A stretch of 64,000 bases of DNA. It comes from Pseudomonadota bacterium (lineage in GTDB: Bacteria; Pseudomonadota; Gammaproteobacteria; Burkholderiales; Burkholderiaceae_C). The position numbers and the translations under genes are program-made. The stretch is from NCBI GenBank assembly GCA_023442945.1, contig JAEZWW010000046.1:15091-79090 (forward strand). The letters are read 5' to 3'. This document shows positions 17,203 to 26,239 of the stretch, in pieces (within the stretch, counting starts at the first letter, position 1; each line of letters starts with the position of its first letter). Below the pieces are notes generated by a model. It saw only the letters and a list, made by a program, of their open reading frames with translations, searched no databases and was not told the DNA's origin.

Positions 17203-18174
17203 ATGAACCTGCTCGTCATCGCCGACCCGCTCGACCACTTCAAGATCTACAAGGACACCACCTTCGCCATGATGCGCGAAGCAGCGCGGCGCGGGCACCA
17301 GCTCACGGCCTGCGAGCCGCGCGATATCCGTTGGCAAAGCGGCAAGCCGGTCATCGCCACGGTGCGCGACATCACGCTGACGGGGGATAGTCCGAACTGG
17401 TACACCGCCAGCGAGCCGCGCTCGGTGGCGCTGCGCGACTTTGACGCCGTGCTGATGCGCAAGGACCCGCCCTTCGACGCCGAATTCATCTACTGCACCC
17501 ACCTGCTGTCGCAGGCCGAACGTGAGGGCGCGCGCATCATCAACCGCCCGGATTCGCTGCGCGAGCACCCCGAAAAACTGGCGGTGATGGAATTCCCGCA
17601 GTTCATTGGCCCGACCCTGGTCACCCGGTCGGCCGACGACGTGCGCGCTTTCCACGCCGAGCACGGCGACATCATCTGCAAGCCGCTGGACGGCATGGGC
17701 GGCATGGGCATCTTCCGCGTGAAGGCCGACGGTCTGAACCTGGGCAGCATCATCGAAACCCTGAACCACCATGGTGCCGTGACGCTGATGGTGCAGAAGT
17801 TCCTGCCCGAAATCGTGGACGGCGACAAACGCGTGCTGATCATCGACGGCGAGCCCGTGCCCTTCTGCCTGGCGCGCATCCCGCAGGGCAACGAAGTGCG
17901 CGGCAACCTGGCCGCTGGCGGCAAGGGCGTGGCCCAGCCGCTGACCGACGCCGACCGCGCCACCGCGCGCGCCATTGGCCAGGTGCTGGCGCCGCGCGGG
18001 CTGCTGCTGATCGGGCTGGACATCATCGGCACCAAGGTGACCGAGATCAACGTCACCAGCCCCACGGCCTTCCAGGAAATCATGCAGCAGACCGGCTGCG
18101 ACGTGGCCGCGCTGTTCATTGATGCGGTCGAGCGGGCCGTGCAGGCCCCGCACCCGATTCGCGGCCTCGGCTGA
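17203..18174 (+). CDS. gshB: Glutathione synthetase
   Basis: 323-residue ATP-grasp ligase joining glycine to gamma-glutamylcysteine. Recognisable from MNLLVIADPLDHFKIYKDTT at the N-terminus, KPLDGMGGMGIFRV in the ATP-grasp core and EINVTSPTAFQEI near the C-terminus. The ATG at 17203 is preferred to a GTG at 17185. Together with gshA upstream it completes glutathione synthesis; the BenE gene interrupts the pair. Confidence 0.96.
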   Translation: MNLLVIADPLDHFKIYKDTTFAMMREAARRGHQLTACEPRDIRWQSGKPVIATVRDITLTGDSPNWYTASEPRSVALRDFDAVLMRKDPPFDAEFIYCTHLLSQAEREGARIINRPDSLREHPEKLAVMEFPQFIGPTLVTRSADDVRAFHAEHGDIICKPLDGMGGMGIFRVKADGLNLGSIIETLNHHGAVTLMVQKFLPEIVDGDKRVLIIDGEPVPFCLARIPQGNEVRGNLAAGGKGVAQPLTDADRATARAIGQVLAPRGLLLIGLDIIGTKVTEINVTSPTAFQEIMQQTGCDVAALFIDAVERAVQAPHPIRGLG

Positions 18175-18242
18175 CAGGGCCACCGCCACGTTGCTGGCAC
18201 ACTGGGCGCGTGGCAGCCCCGCTGCGCCCAACCCGTGTGCCG

Positions 18243-18875
18243 ATGACCGAACCCACCACCGCCAAGCCCAAGCCTTTTTCCATGATCCGCGAGTTCCACC
18301 TCGCGGACTGGTTCACGCTGGGCAACGCGGTCTGCGGCGTGGGGGCCATGTTCGCCATCATCACCTTCATCCAGGCCGGTGACGTGCGGCACGTCTACTA
18401 CGCGTGTGCGTTGGTGGTCGCCGCGCTGGTGTTCGACATCTTCGACGGCCGCGTGGCGCGCTGGCGCCAGAAGTCCTCGCTGCTCGGGCGCGAGCTGGAT
18501 TCGCTGGCCGACGTTATTTCCTTCGGCGTTGCGCCCGCCCTGATCGCCTACGGCTGCGGCATGCAGGGGCTGTGGGACCGCATCGTGCTGGGCTTTTTCG
18601 TCGCCTGCGGCGTGTCGCGCCTGGCGCGCTTCAACGTCACGGCGGAAGCCCTGTCCGATGGCGGCGACAAGGTGAAGTACTTCGAAGGCACGCCGATCCC
18701 GACCTCGATCATCCTGGTGCTGTTGCTGTGGGTGGCCGCGGCGATGGGCGCGATCGGCCCCAACCTGTGGGGCGGGTCGGTGCGCATCGCCGGCTTCACG
18801 CTGCACCCGCTGGTGCTGCTGTACGCGCTGTCGGGTTCGCTGATGATCAGCCGCATCCGGATTCCGAAGTTTTGA
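18243..18875 (+). CDS. pssA: CDP-diacylglycerol--serine O-phosphatidyltransferase
   Basis: 210-residue inner-membrane enzyme making phosphatidylserine, precursor of phosphatidylethanolamine. The CDP-alcohol phosphotransferase motif is complete: D68-G69, A72-R73, G82, D86 and D90 with the exact DG-x2-AR-x8-G-x3-D-x3-D spacing; several membrane helices follow. Length and the LADWFTLGNAVCG start fit the membrane (type II) PssA. The decarboxylase psd is 7.5 kb downstream, not adjacent as in many relatives. Confidence 0.92.
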   Translation: MTEPTTAKPKPFSMIREFHLADWFTLGNAVCGVGAMFAIITFIQAGDVRHVYYACALVVAALVFDIFDGRVARWRQKSSLLGRELDSLADVISFGVAPALIAYGCGMQGLWDRIVLGFFVACGVSRLARFNVTAEALSDGGDKVKYFEGTPIPTSIILVLLLWVAAAMGAIGPNLWGGSVRIAGFTLHPLVLLYALSGSLMISRIRIPKF

Positions 18876-18900
18876 TGGGCGGTGCGGGGTCCTGTCGGAT

Positions 18901-18967
18901 TTTTTACGCTAAAGCGGGCCCTGGCCCTTATCAGATCAGCGCAGGCAGCTTCTAAAAGCGTAGCAAA
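18901..18967 (+). repeat. Family A dispersed repeat, copy A6
   Basis: CCCTGGCCCTTATCAGATCA, then GCGCAGGCAGCTTC and a terminal GCGTAGCAAAA; the core diverges at the ACAACC step. Lies between pssA and the MFS gene. Confidence 0.8.
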
Positions 18968-19014
18968 AGACCGCCACGCGCGAGCGCCTTGCGTTCGCCT
19001 ATGATCGTTCGCAC

Positions 19015-20646
19015 ATGCCCGACAGCCACCGCGACACACCCACAGCTGCGCCCGCCGTTGACCCGGACGAGCTGAGCGCGTTGGCGCCGTTCCGGCACGG
19101 CGTGTTCACCATGCTGTGGAGCACCTGGCTGATCGCCAACCTGTGCATGTGGATGAACGATGTGGCGTCGGCCTGGCTGATGACCACGCTCACGTCCAAG
19201 CCGAACTGGGTGGCGCTGGTGCAGACGGCGGCGACGCTGCCGGTGTTTCTGCTGGGCCTGCCTTCGGGGGCGCTGGCCGACATCCTGGACCGCAAGCGCT
19301 TTCTGTTCTTCACCCAGCTGTGGGTGGCGGTGGTCGGGGTGGTGCTGGCGCTGGCGGTGTTCTCGGGGATGATGACGCCGCCGCTCTTGCTGATGCTGAT
19401 CTTCTTCAACGGCATTGGCCTGGCGTTGCGCTGGCCGGTGTTTTCGGCCATCGTGCCGGAGCTGGTGCCGCGCAACAAACTGCCCGCGGCGCTGGCGCTC
19501 AACGGCGTGTCGATGAACGCGTCGCGCATCCTGGGGCCGCTGATCGCCGGGGCGATCATCGCGGCGTTGGGCAGTGCGTGGGTGTTTTTGTTGAACGCCG
19601 TGCTGTCGATCGCGGCGGCCGTCGTCATCTCGCGCTGGCAGCGCGAGCACCGAGTGGACCCGCTGGGGCGCGAGCGCCTCACCGGCGCCATGCGCGTGGG
19701 GCTGCAGTTTGTGGCGCAGTCCTACCACCTCAAGGGCGTGCTGGCGCGCATCGCGATCTTCTTCTTCCATTCGACGGCGCTGATGGCGCTGCTGCCGCTG
19801 GTGGCGCGCCAGATCGAAGGCGGCAACGCCGGCACCTTCACCGTCTTGCTGGCGGCCATGGGCGGTGGTGCCGTGGCGTCTACGTTCGCGCTGCCGCGCC
19901 TGCGCCAGCGCTTTTCGCGCGACCACCTGGTGCTGCTCGGCGCCTTGACGCAGGCCAGCACGATGGCGGTGATGGCGATCAATTCGCACCTGTGGGTCGG
20001 CGTTCTGGCCATGGCGCTCGGCGGCGCGGCGTGGATCACGACGGCCAACACGCTCAGCGTGTCGGCGCAGCTCAGCCTGCCGGACTGGGTGCGTGCGCGC
20101 GGCATGTCGATGTACCAGATGGCCATCATGGGCGCGGCCGCGTTGGGCGCGGCGGTGTGGGGCCAGGTCGCGACCTGGAGCAGCGTGCCGGTGGCGCTGG
20201 GCGTGGGCGCGGCCAGCGGCGCGGCGGTGATGGCCTTCGTCAATTGGCGCTGGCCCGACCGCGGCGTGATGGAAGACCCAACGCCCGCCGGCCCGCTGCC
20301 GCACCCGCGCGTGGCCGAGCCGCCTGAACACGGCCATGTTCTGGTCACCATCGAATACCAGATCGATCCGGCGCGCGCCGCTGAATTCCGCGCGCTGATG
20401 GACGACAGCCGCCGCGCACGGCTGAGCCAGGGCGCCCTCAATTGGGACCTGCTGTCCGACATGAACGACCCGGGCCGCTTTGTCGAGGTGATCGAAGACG
20501 CGTCGTGGACCGACCACCTGCGCCGCTTTGACCGCGTGACCGCCAGCGACGCCGCGCTGCGCGAACGCAAGCTGGCCTTCCACCTGGGCGAAGACCCGCC
20601 CATCGTGCGCCGCGCGGTGCGCGAAACGACGGCGCGGCACGGCTGA
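19015..20646 (+). CDS. MFS exporter (EntS-like MFS_3 group) with a C-terminal ABM-like domain
   Basis: 543-residue protein. Residues about 25-425 form 11-12 membrane helices typical of the MFS_3/DHA3 drug-and-siderophore exporter group, with the loop motif LPSGALADILDRKRFL. After a Pro-rich linker (about 425-440) a soluble ~100-residue domain begins at GHVLVTIEYQIDP, containing LNWDLLSDMNDPGRFVEVIE, which resembles the ferredoxin-like antibiotic-biosynthesis monooxygenase (ABM) fold. Substrate unknown. TATGAT lies 9 bp before the ATG. Confidence 0.8.
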   Translation: MPDSHRDTPTAAPAVDPDELSALAPFRHGVFTMLWSTWLIANLCMWMNDVASAWLMTTLTSKPNWVALVQTAATLPVFLLGLPSGALADILDRKRFLFFTQLWVAVVGVVLALAVFSGMMTPPLLLMLIFFNGIGLALRWPVFSAIVPELVPRNKLPAALALNGVSMNASRILGPLIAGAIIAALGSAWVFLLNAVLSIAAAVVISRWQREHRVDPLGRERLTGAMRVGLQFVAQSYHLKGVLARIAIFFFHSTALMALLPLVARQIEGGNAGTFTVLLAAMGGGAVASTFALPRLRQRFSRDHLVLLGALTQASTMAVMAINSHLWVGVLAMALGGAAWITTANTLSVSAQLSLPDWVRARGMSMYQMAIMGAAALGAAVWGQVATWSSVPVALGVGAASGAAVMAFVNWRWPDRGVMEDPTPAGPLPHPRVAEPPEHGHVLVTIEYQIDPARAAEFRALMDDSRRARLSQGALNWDLLSDMNDPGRFVEVIEDASWTDHLRRFDRVTASDAALRERKLAFHLGEDPPIVRRAVRETTARHG

Positions 20647-20676
20647 GCACTTGGACCCTGGATTTCAGAGGTTTCG

Positions 20677-20719
20677 GGCCTCTGGCCCTACAGCCATCTG
20701 CGCAAGCAGCTCCTAAAAT
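20677..20719 (+). repeat. Family A dispersed repeat, copy A7
   Basis: GGCCTCTGGCCCTACAGCCA, TCTGCGCAAGCAGCTCC; the terminal ATAGCAA part is lost. Lies in the gap between the MFS gene and the convergent ABC permease gene. Confidence 0.85.
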
Positions 20720-20751
20720 GGAAGCATTCAAGCGCGCCAGCAGCGCCGTGT

Positions 20752-21594
20752 TCAGGCCCGGAACCGCTGCCGCGTGAAGGCCAGCGCGACCCAGAAGCCC
20801 GCCACGGCGTAGACCAGCAGCACCAGCAAATGGCGCAGCGGGTGCGCCGGCCATTGGTCCAGAAACAGCGGGCGCACCAGTTCGACCGCGGCGGTGAGCG
20901 GCAGCCAGTCGGTGATGACTTGAGCGAAGGCGGGCAGGCGTTCGCGCGGGAAGAAGACGCCGCTCAAGAACATCATGGGCGACAGGAACACCGCGAAGTA
21001 GTAGGTGAAGAAGTCGTAGCCCTTGGCTTTGGCGTTGAAGACCAGCGCCAGGCTGGCGAAGGTGACGCCGGTCAGCAGCAGGATCGGCAGCACCAGCACC
21101 AGCTTGGGGCTGTGGCTGATGCCCAAGACCAGCATCACGCACAGGATGGCGGCGGCTGAGAAGAGGGCTTTGAAGCCGGCCCACAGCATCTCGGCCAGCA
21201 CCACGTCGTCCAGCTGCACCGGCGCGTTCAGGATGCCGTCCCAGGTCTTTTGCACGTGCATGCGCGAAAAGGTGGAGTACAGCGCCTCAAAGCTGGCGGC
21301 GTTCATCGCGCTCATGCAGATCGAGCCGCTGGCCAAAAACAGGATGTAGGGCACTTGCTGGCCCAGCGCAGGCACCTGGCCGATCATGCCGCCCAGGCCG
21401 TAGCCGAAGGCGACCAGCCACAACAGCGGCTCGCCGATGTTGGCCAGCAGGCTGGGCAGGGCCAGCTTGCGCCAGACCAGCAGGTTGCGCTGGAACACGG
21501 GCCACCAGCGCATCGACACTTGCGGTGGCGCCCAGACCGAGGACGCGGCGCTGGCGGGCACTGCGGGGGCGACGTCGGCTTGCGCGTCAGACAT
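20752..21594 (-). CDS. ABC-2 type permease, NodJ-like
   Basis: 280-residue inner-membrane permease with about six helices; MHVQKTWDGILNAPVQLDD and the C-terminal FLSGVFFPRERLP resemble NodJ/DrrB-type exporters of lipophilic or oligosaccharide products. It is the partner of the ATPase gene immediately upstream in transcription order, 66 bp away across a family A repeat. The first ~25 residues are Ala/Pro rich and cytoplasmic. Substrate cannot be inferred; no nod-type biosynthesis genes are present. Confidence 0.83.
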   Translation of the reverse strand: MSDAQADVAPAVPASAASSVWAPPQVSMRWWPVFQRNLLVWRKLALPSLLANIGEPLLWLVAFGYGLGGMIGQVPALGQQVPYILFLASGSICMSAMNAASFEALYSTFSRMHVQKTWDGILNAPVQLDDVVLAEMLWAGFKALFSAAAILCVMLVLGISHSPKLVLVLPILLLTGVTFASLALVFNAKAKGYDFFTYYFAVFLSPMMFLSGVFFPRERLPAFAQVITDWLPLTAAVELVRPLFLDQWPAHPLRHLLVLLVYAVAGFWVALAFTRQRFRA

Positions 21595-21599
21595 GGAGG

Positions 21600-21650
21600 T
21601 TGCTCCTGAATACGTAGCTGGTCGCGCAAGTGGTTGTAGGGCGAGAGGTT
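21600..21650 (-). repeat. Family A dispersed repeat, copy A8
   Basis: On the minus strand: CCCTACAACCACTTGCGCGA, CCAGCTACG. It occupies the gap between the NodI-like and NodJ-like genes and overlaps the ribosome-binding region (GGAGCAACC) of the permease gene. Confidence 0.85.
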
Positions 21651-21660
21651 GGTTTGGTCA

Positions 21661-22614
21661 TCAACCGTCCTCGCGGATCTGGCGCCCGGTGAGTTTGAGG
21701 AACAGGTCCTCCAGGTTGGCCGGGCGGTGCAGCGTGCGCAGCTGCGGGTGGGCTTGCAGCGCCTGCAGCAGGGCGCGTGCGTTGTGGGTGTAGAAGAAGA
21801 CGGTGTCGCCGCTTTGTTCGACCCGTTCGGCGTGCGCGGCCAGCGGGTCGTTGACCAAGGTGCGCGCGCCGGGACCATAGACCTCGATCACTTCCGGCTC
21901 CAGGTGCTGGGCGATCAGCTCGCGCGGGCGCCCTTCGGCGATCTTGCGGCCGTGGTCCAGCACCAGCAGGCGGTGGCACAGACGCTCGGCCTCGTCCATG
22001 AAGTGGGTGGTCAGCAAGATGGACTTGCCGCCCGTCACCAGCATCTGCAGGCGCTCCCACATCAGGTGGCGCGCCTGCGGGTCCAGGCCGGTGGTGGGCT
22101 CGTCCAGCAGCAACAAGTCGGGGTTGTTGATCAGCGCGCGCGCCAGCGACAAGCGGCGCTTCATGCCGCCCGACAGCTCGCCCGGCTTGGCCTGCGCCTT
22201 GTGCGTCAGCGCGGCGAATTCCAGCAGCGGCGGCACGCGCTCGGCCAGCTCGGCGCGCGGAATGCCGAAGTAGTGGCCGAAGACGACGAGGTTTTCGGCG
22301 CAGCTGAAATCCGGGTCCAGCGAATCGAATTGCGACACCACGCCCAGGCGCGCCTTGATGGCCAGCGCGTCGCGCGGCATGTCGAGCGCGCTGCCGTCCG
22401 GCTGTTCAAAGTAGCGGATCTGCCCCGCGTCGGGCGCCGTCAGGCCCAGGCACAGGCGAATGGTCGTCGTCTTGCCGGCGCCGTTGGGGCCAATCACGCC
22501 CAGGCATTCGCCCGGCGCGATGTGGAAGGACACCCCGTCCACCACGCGCGCGCTGCCGTAGTGTTTGACCAGGTCGCGCGTGTGCAGCAAGGGCAGGGCA
22601 GACATGCGCGCCAT
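21661..22614 (-). CDS. ABC transporter ATP-binding protein, NodI-like
   Basis: 317-residue ATPase. Walker A is GPNGAGKT at residues 42-49, the signature is LSGGM and Walker B is DLLLLDEPTTGLD; a ~90-residue C-terminal extension after the H-loop is typical of NodI/CcmA-like drug or oligosaccharide exporters. It pairs with the NodJ-like permease downstream. Upstream it is divergent from the gentisate dioxygenase gene, with about 160 bp between start codons. Confidence 0.9.
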   Translation of the reverse strand: MARMSALPLLHTRDLVKHYGSARVVDGVSFHIAPGECLGVIGPNGAGKTTTIRLCLGLTAPDAGQIRYFEQPDGSALDMPRDALAIKARLGVVSQFDSLDPDFSCAENLVVFGHYFGIPRAELAERVPPLLEFAALTHKAQAKPGELSGGMKRRLSLARALINNPDLLLLDEPTTGLDPQARHLMWERLQMLVTGGKSILLTTHFMDEAERLCHRLLVLDHGRKIAEGRPRELIAQHLEPEVIEVYGPGARTLVNDPLAAHAERVEQSGDTVFFYTHNARALLQALQAHPQLRTLHRPANLEDLFLKLTGRQIREDG

Positions 22615-22774
22615 TGTGCCCGCGGCCGCAGCGGCGGATGATGGCGCGGCGCCGCGCGCATCTCCGCTTGCGCACTCGGGGCGGAGGCGCTAATCTCATA
22701 TGCATGCTTATTAAATGCGTCGGCCGGTCGCGCGCACCCGCGCGCCGCTGGACCGGCCAGCCGTTGGAGACACC

Positions 22775-23848
22775 ATGAATGCCCTGGACGCCGTGGATAC
22801 GCTCGGCCACGCCGAATCGCTCGGTCGGCTGGAAGACCTGCCGCCCGAGTACCTGAAAGCCATCAACGGCCTGTCCGTCGCGCCGCTGTGGCCGCAACTG
22901 CGCGGCCTGCTGCCGCGCGGCAAGCCGGTGCGCGCCACGCAGCCGTTCATGTGGCGTTACCAGGACGTGCGCCCGCACCTGCTGCGCGCCGGCGAGCTGA
23001 CGCCGATCGAAAAGGCCGAGCGCCGCGTGCTGGTGCTGTGCAACCCCGGCCATGGGCTGGACAAGCTGGTGGCCACGCCGACGATTTACGTCGGCATGCA
23101 GCTGATCCTGCCGGGCGAGGTGGCGCCCAACCACCGCCACACACCGACGGCGGTGCGCTTCGTGATCGAAGGCAGCGGCGGCTTCACCACCGTCAACGGC
23201 GAGAAGTGCCCGATGAACAAGGGCGACCTGATCCTGACCCCCGCGCTGAACTGGCACGAACACGGCCACGAAGGCAGCGGCCCCGTGGTCTGGCTGGACG
23301 CGCTGGACTTGCCCATGGTCTACGCCATGGAAGCCAGCTACGCCATCGAAGGCCCGTCGCAAAAAGCGCGGCCGGAGCTGGACGCGTCGCAGAACAAATA
23401 CCGCCGCGCCGGCCTGCTGCCGTACGCGTCGCTCGGCCAGGCGCAGCGCGCCGACTACCCGCAGATCCGCTTTCCGTGGCAGGACGTGCGCGAAGCGCTG
23501 GGCGCGCTGGCCAGCGTCACGCCGCGCGGCGAGGCGGTCCAACTGGCCTACGTCAACCCCGAGACCGGCCGCAGCTGCCTGCACACGCTCGGCTTTTCCG
23601 CGCAGCTGCTGCGCGCGGGCGAAGACTTTGCGCCGCGCAAGCGCTCGGCCAGCAGCGTCGTCCATGTGATTGAGGGGCGGGGCGAATCGGTGGTCGACGG
23701 CGTCACCCTGACTTGGTCGGAAGGCGATACGCTGGCGATCCCGACGCACGCCGAGGTCACGCACCGCGCCCATGGGCAGGACGCCTACCTGTTCCATGTG
23801 GACGACGCGCCGATGCAGCGTGTCCTCGGGTTTTACGAGGACTTTTGA
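22775..23848 (+). CDS. Gentisate 1,2-dioxygenase
   Basis: 357-residue cytoplasmic bicupin that opens gentisate to maleylpyruvate using Fe(II) and oxygen. The first cupin has the metal motif HRHTPTAVRFVIEGSGGF followed by LNWHEHGHEG; a second, degenerate cupin follows with VVHVIEGRGESVV. The ATG at 22775 is preceded by GGAGA at the right distance. An AT-rich patch at about 22690-22712 probably contains the promoter. It would act before the fumarylpyruvate hydrolase encoded next. Confidence 0.93.
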   Translation: MNALDAVDTLGHAESLGRLEDLPPEYLKAINGLSVAPLWPQLRGLLPRGKPVRATQPFMWRYQDVRPHLLRAGELTPIEKAERRVLVLCNPGHGLDKLVATPTIYVGMQLILPGEVAPNHRHTPTAVRFVIEGSGGFTTVNGEKCPMNKGDLILTPALNWHEHGHEGSGPVVWLDALDLPMVYAMEASYAIEGPSQKARPELDASQNKYRRAGLLPYASLGQAQRADYPQIRFPWQDVREALGALASVTPRGEAVQLAYVNPETGRSCLHTLGFSAQLLRAGEDFAPRKRSASSVVHVIEGRGESVVDGVTLTWSEGDTLAIPTHAEVTHRAHGQDAYLFHVDDAPMQRVLGFYEDF

Positions 23849-23901
23849 CCGCCAGCCCTACAACCACCTGCGCGAGCAGCTTCTCAATTCATAGCAAAAT
23901 A
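23849..23901 (+). repeat. Family A dispersed repeat, copy A9
   Basis: GCCAGCCCTACAACCACCTG, CGCGAGCAGCTTC, TCAATTCATAGCAA; begins right after the dioxygenase stop and ends 2 bp before the next start codon, so the repeat supplies that gene's upstream context. Confidence 0.9.
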
Positions 23902-23903
23902 CC

Positions 23904-24602
23904 ATGAGCAATTACGTCTTTCCGCCCGCCCCGCAAGCCGCCGTGCCCGTGCGCGGCAGCGACCAGCTGTACGCCGTCAGCCGCATCTTCTGCGTCGGCC
24001 GCAACTACGCCGCCCACGCGCGCGAGATGGGTTTTGACCCCGACCGCGAGCCGCCTTTCTACTTCAACAAGACGCCGGCCGACCTGGTGCTGACCGGCGC
24101 CACCGTGCCCTACCCGCTGGGCAGCAAGAACTACCACTATGAGATGGAACTGGTCATCGCCATCGGCCAACCGGCCTTCCGCGTCACGCCCGAGCAGGCC
24201 AAGGCCTGCGTGTGGGGCTACGCCTGCGGCCTGGACATGACGCGGCGCGACCTGCAGATTCAGTCGCGTGAAATGGGCCGCCCCTGGGACTTCGGCAAGG
24301 ACTTTGAAAACGCCGCCGTCATCGCCCCACTGGTGCCCGTCAGCGAAGTCGGCCAGATCGACAGCGGCAACATCCAGCTCAGCGTGAACGGCACGGTGAA
24401 GCAGAACGCCGACTTGAAGGACCTGATCTGGAGCGTGCCCGAAGTCATCGCCAATCTGTCCAACTACTACCACCTGCAGCCGGGCGATCTGATCTACACC
24501 GGCACGCCCGAAGGCGTCGGCCCGCTGCAACCGGGCGACAAAGTCACGGGCCACATCGACGGCGTGGGCGATATTGCGCTGACGATCGGGCAGCCAGAGT
24601 AA
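23904..24602 (+). CDS. Fumarylpyruvate hydrolase (FAH family)
   Basis: 232-residue enzyme of the fumarylacetoacetate hydrolase superfamily. VGRNYAAHAREMG, HYEMELVIAIG (metal-binding Glu residues) and GDLIYTGTPEGVGP are family hallmarks; the RDLQIQSREMGRPWDFGKD segment is typical of the fumarylpyruvate branch (NagK-like). It would split fumarylpyruvate into fumarate and pyruvate. Translation depends on a start directly after a family A repeat, without a clear Shine-Dalgarno. No maleylpyruvate isomerase is beside it. Confidence 0.88.
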   Translation: MSNYVFPPAPQAAVPVRGSDQLYAVSRIFCVGRNYAAHAREMGFDPDREPPFYFNKTPADLVLTGATVPYPLGSKNYHYEMELVIAIGQPAFRVTPEQAKACVWGYACGLDMTRRDLQIQSREMGRPWDFGKDFENAAVIAPLVPVSEVGQIDSGNIQLSVNGTVKQNADLKDLIWSVPEVIANLSNYYHLQPGDLIYTGTPEGVGPLQPGDKVTGHIDGVGDIALTIGQPE

Positions 24603-24697
24603 ACCGTACCGCCGCGGCCGATGCTCGCGCGCGGACGATTTCAGGAGGCGGTGCCGTCAACGCGCTGCCAGTTTTTAGTCATCCTCACGTGAAAGCC

Positions 24698-25696
24698 ATG
24701 ACCATGACCGCAACGCGCTTGCTGCGCCGCACCACGTTGACCTGTCTGGCCGCTGCCGCGTGGGTAGCCGCCGCGCCCGCCTTCGCGCAGGCCGACTTCC
24801 CCAACAAGCCGGTCAACGTCTTCACCGGCTTCCCACCTGGCAGCGGGCCGGACGCGCTGCTGCGCGCCATCACCGAAAAGCTCAGCGCCCTGTGGATGCA
24901 GCCGGTGCTGGTGCAAAACCGCCCCGGCGCGGGCGGTCTGGTGGTGATCGAGGCCACGCGCCGCTTGCCGGCCGATGGCTACAACCTGGTGCAGTTCGAC
25001 AGCGAGCAGTTGGTCGCGCTGCCGCTGCTGTACAAATCGCGCAACTTCCGCACCCTGGACGCCTACGACCCGGTCGCGTCGATCTTCAACACGCCCTTTC
25101 TGGTGACGGTGCCGACCGACTCGCCGTGGAAGAACATGCGCGATTTGATCCAGGCCGCCAAAGCGCAACCGGGCAAGATCGCCTACGGCTCGTGGGGCAT
25201 CGGCAGCCCCGGCCACTTGGGCGCCGAACAGCTGGAGCTGGCCACCGGCATCAACATGCAGCACATCCCCTTCAAGGATTCGGGCCAGCTTTTTACGGCG
25301 TTGGCTGGCAAGGAAATCGCCTGGTCCTTCGGCAGCATTCCCTCTAGCCAAGGCGTGTTCCAGGCCGGCAAGGTGCGTTACATCGCGGTTGCCACGCCCC
25401 AGCGCATTCCGCAGATGCCCGACGTGCCCACGGTGGCCGAAGCCGGTGGCCCGAAAGACTTTGCGCAAAGCTCGTTCGTCGTCCTGGTAGCGCCCAAGGG
25501 CTTGCCCGCGGCCTTGCAAAAACGCATCGAAGCCGATGTCGCCACCGTCATGAAGCACCCGGACATCCGCGCGCGCATGGCGACCTTTGCCTTCGAGCCC
25601 ATCCACTGGTCCCCCGGCGAAATCCTCAGTCAAGCCCGCACCAAGGGCGACATGTACCGCAAGCTGATCGAACGCAAGCAGATTTCGCTGGAATGA
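24698..25696 (+). CDS. Bug-family periplasmic solute-binding protein (tripartite tricarboxylate type)
   Basis: About 332 residues with a Tat/Sec-like signal peptide ending near APAFAQ, then the Bug fold (FPNKPVNVFTGFPPGSGPD, QNRPGAGGLVVIEA, TPQRIPQMPDVPTVAEAG). Such proteins bind carboxylates for TctAB-type transporters, but many are orphans, as here. Its place after the gentisate genes suggests a ligand such as gentisate or a precursor; that is an inference. Start codon choice is open between GTG 24689, ATG 24698 and ATG 24704. Confidence 0.87.
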   Translation: MTMTATRLLRRTTLTCLAAAAWVAAAPAFAQADFPNKPVNVFTGFPPGSGPDALLRAITEKLSALWMQPVLVQNRPGAGGLVVIEATRRLPADGYNLVQFDSEQLVALPLLYKSRNFRTLDAYDPVASIFNTPFLVTVPTDSPWKNMRDLIQAAKAQPGKIAYGSWGIGSPGHLGAEQLELATGINMQHIPFKDSGQLFTALAGKEIAWSFGSIPSSQGVFQAGKVRYIAVATPQRIPQMPDVPTVAEAGGPKDFAQSSFVVLVAPKGLPAALQKRIEADVATVMKHPDIRARMATFAFEPIHWSPGEILSQARTKGDMYRKLIERKQISLE

Positions 25697-25726
25697 CGGC
25701 CGGCGACCGCGGGGTGAGAAAACCCG

Positions 25727-26239
25727 TCAGCGGGCCGCCACTTCTACGCCGGTGGCCGCCGGGTGCCGCAGCAGCTCCTGCACAAAGGGCTGCAGCAGGC
25801 GCCGCGAATCGCCCGCCACGCTGACGCGGTGGCGTTTGACGTAGACGGTGGGAAAGCTGTAGCTGAGGCCTTGCTTGGGGCCCAGCACCATCTCCACCGT
25901 CTCTTCGGTCTCCTGGTACGACTCCGTGTAGGGCCGCGCGCGGGCCACGGCCTGCAGGGAATCGAATTCGAAGCCGATCTGCACCCCGCCAAAGGTCTTG
26001 GGGCCGACCACGCAGCGGAAAGCGATGTTTTTGTTGTCTTCTGCGTCGCCGTCGCGCGCGCAACCGGCCGGCGTGGCCATGGTGATACCGTGCAGCTCAA
26101 ACTGGCGCCCGCCCATCTGGCGGTCCCACCAGACTGACAGCGGGACGGGGCGTTCGCCGGCCCACAGCGCGGCAGCGCCCAGGACCATCAGCGCCAATGT
26201 TCCCGCGATCGCCCAGCGGCGCCTTCTTGTTCTTGCCAT
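25727..26239 (-). CDS. Hypothetical exported or membrane-anchored protein
   Basis: 170 residues, not recognised. A basic start (MARTRRRRW) followed by one hydrophobic stretch at about residues 9-27 suggests an uncleaved anchor or signal peptide; the rest is soluble and mixed alpha/beta, with two cysteines (in AGCARD and FRCVVG) that could form a disulfide in the periplasm. Coding is supported by GC-rich third positions and lack of a better frame. Convergent with the Bug gene and divergent from psd. Confidence 0.65.
   Translation of the reverse strand: MARTRRRRWAIAGTLALMVLGAAALWAGERPVPLSVWWDRQMGGRQFELHGITMATPAGCARDGDAEDNKNIAFRCVVGPKTFGGVQIGFEFDSLQAVARARPYTESYQETEETVEMVLGPKQGLSYSFPTVYVKRHRVSVAGDSRRLLQPFVQELLRHPAATGVEVAAR

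Noticed and set aside
18952..20640. A 562-codon open frame antisense to the MFS gene
   Set aside because: Composition (Arg/His/Gln-rich) is that of an antisense shadow in GC-rich DNA; similar long antisense frames occur opposite leuS, kup, livM and the FadB-like gene.
20752..22614. Nodulation function for the NodI/NodJ-like ABC pair
   Set aside because: No nod biosynthesis or regulatory genes are near; the similarity reflects a wider exporter family.
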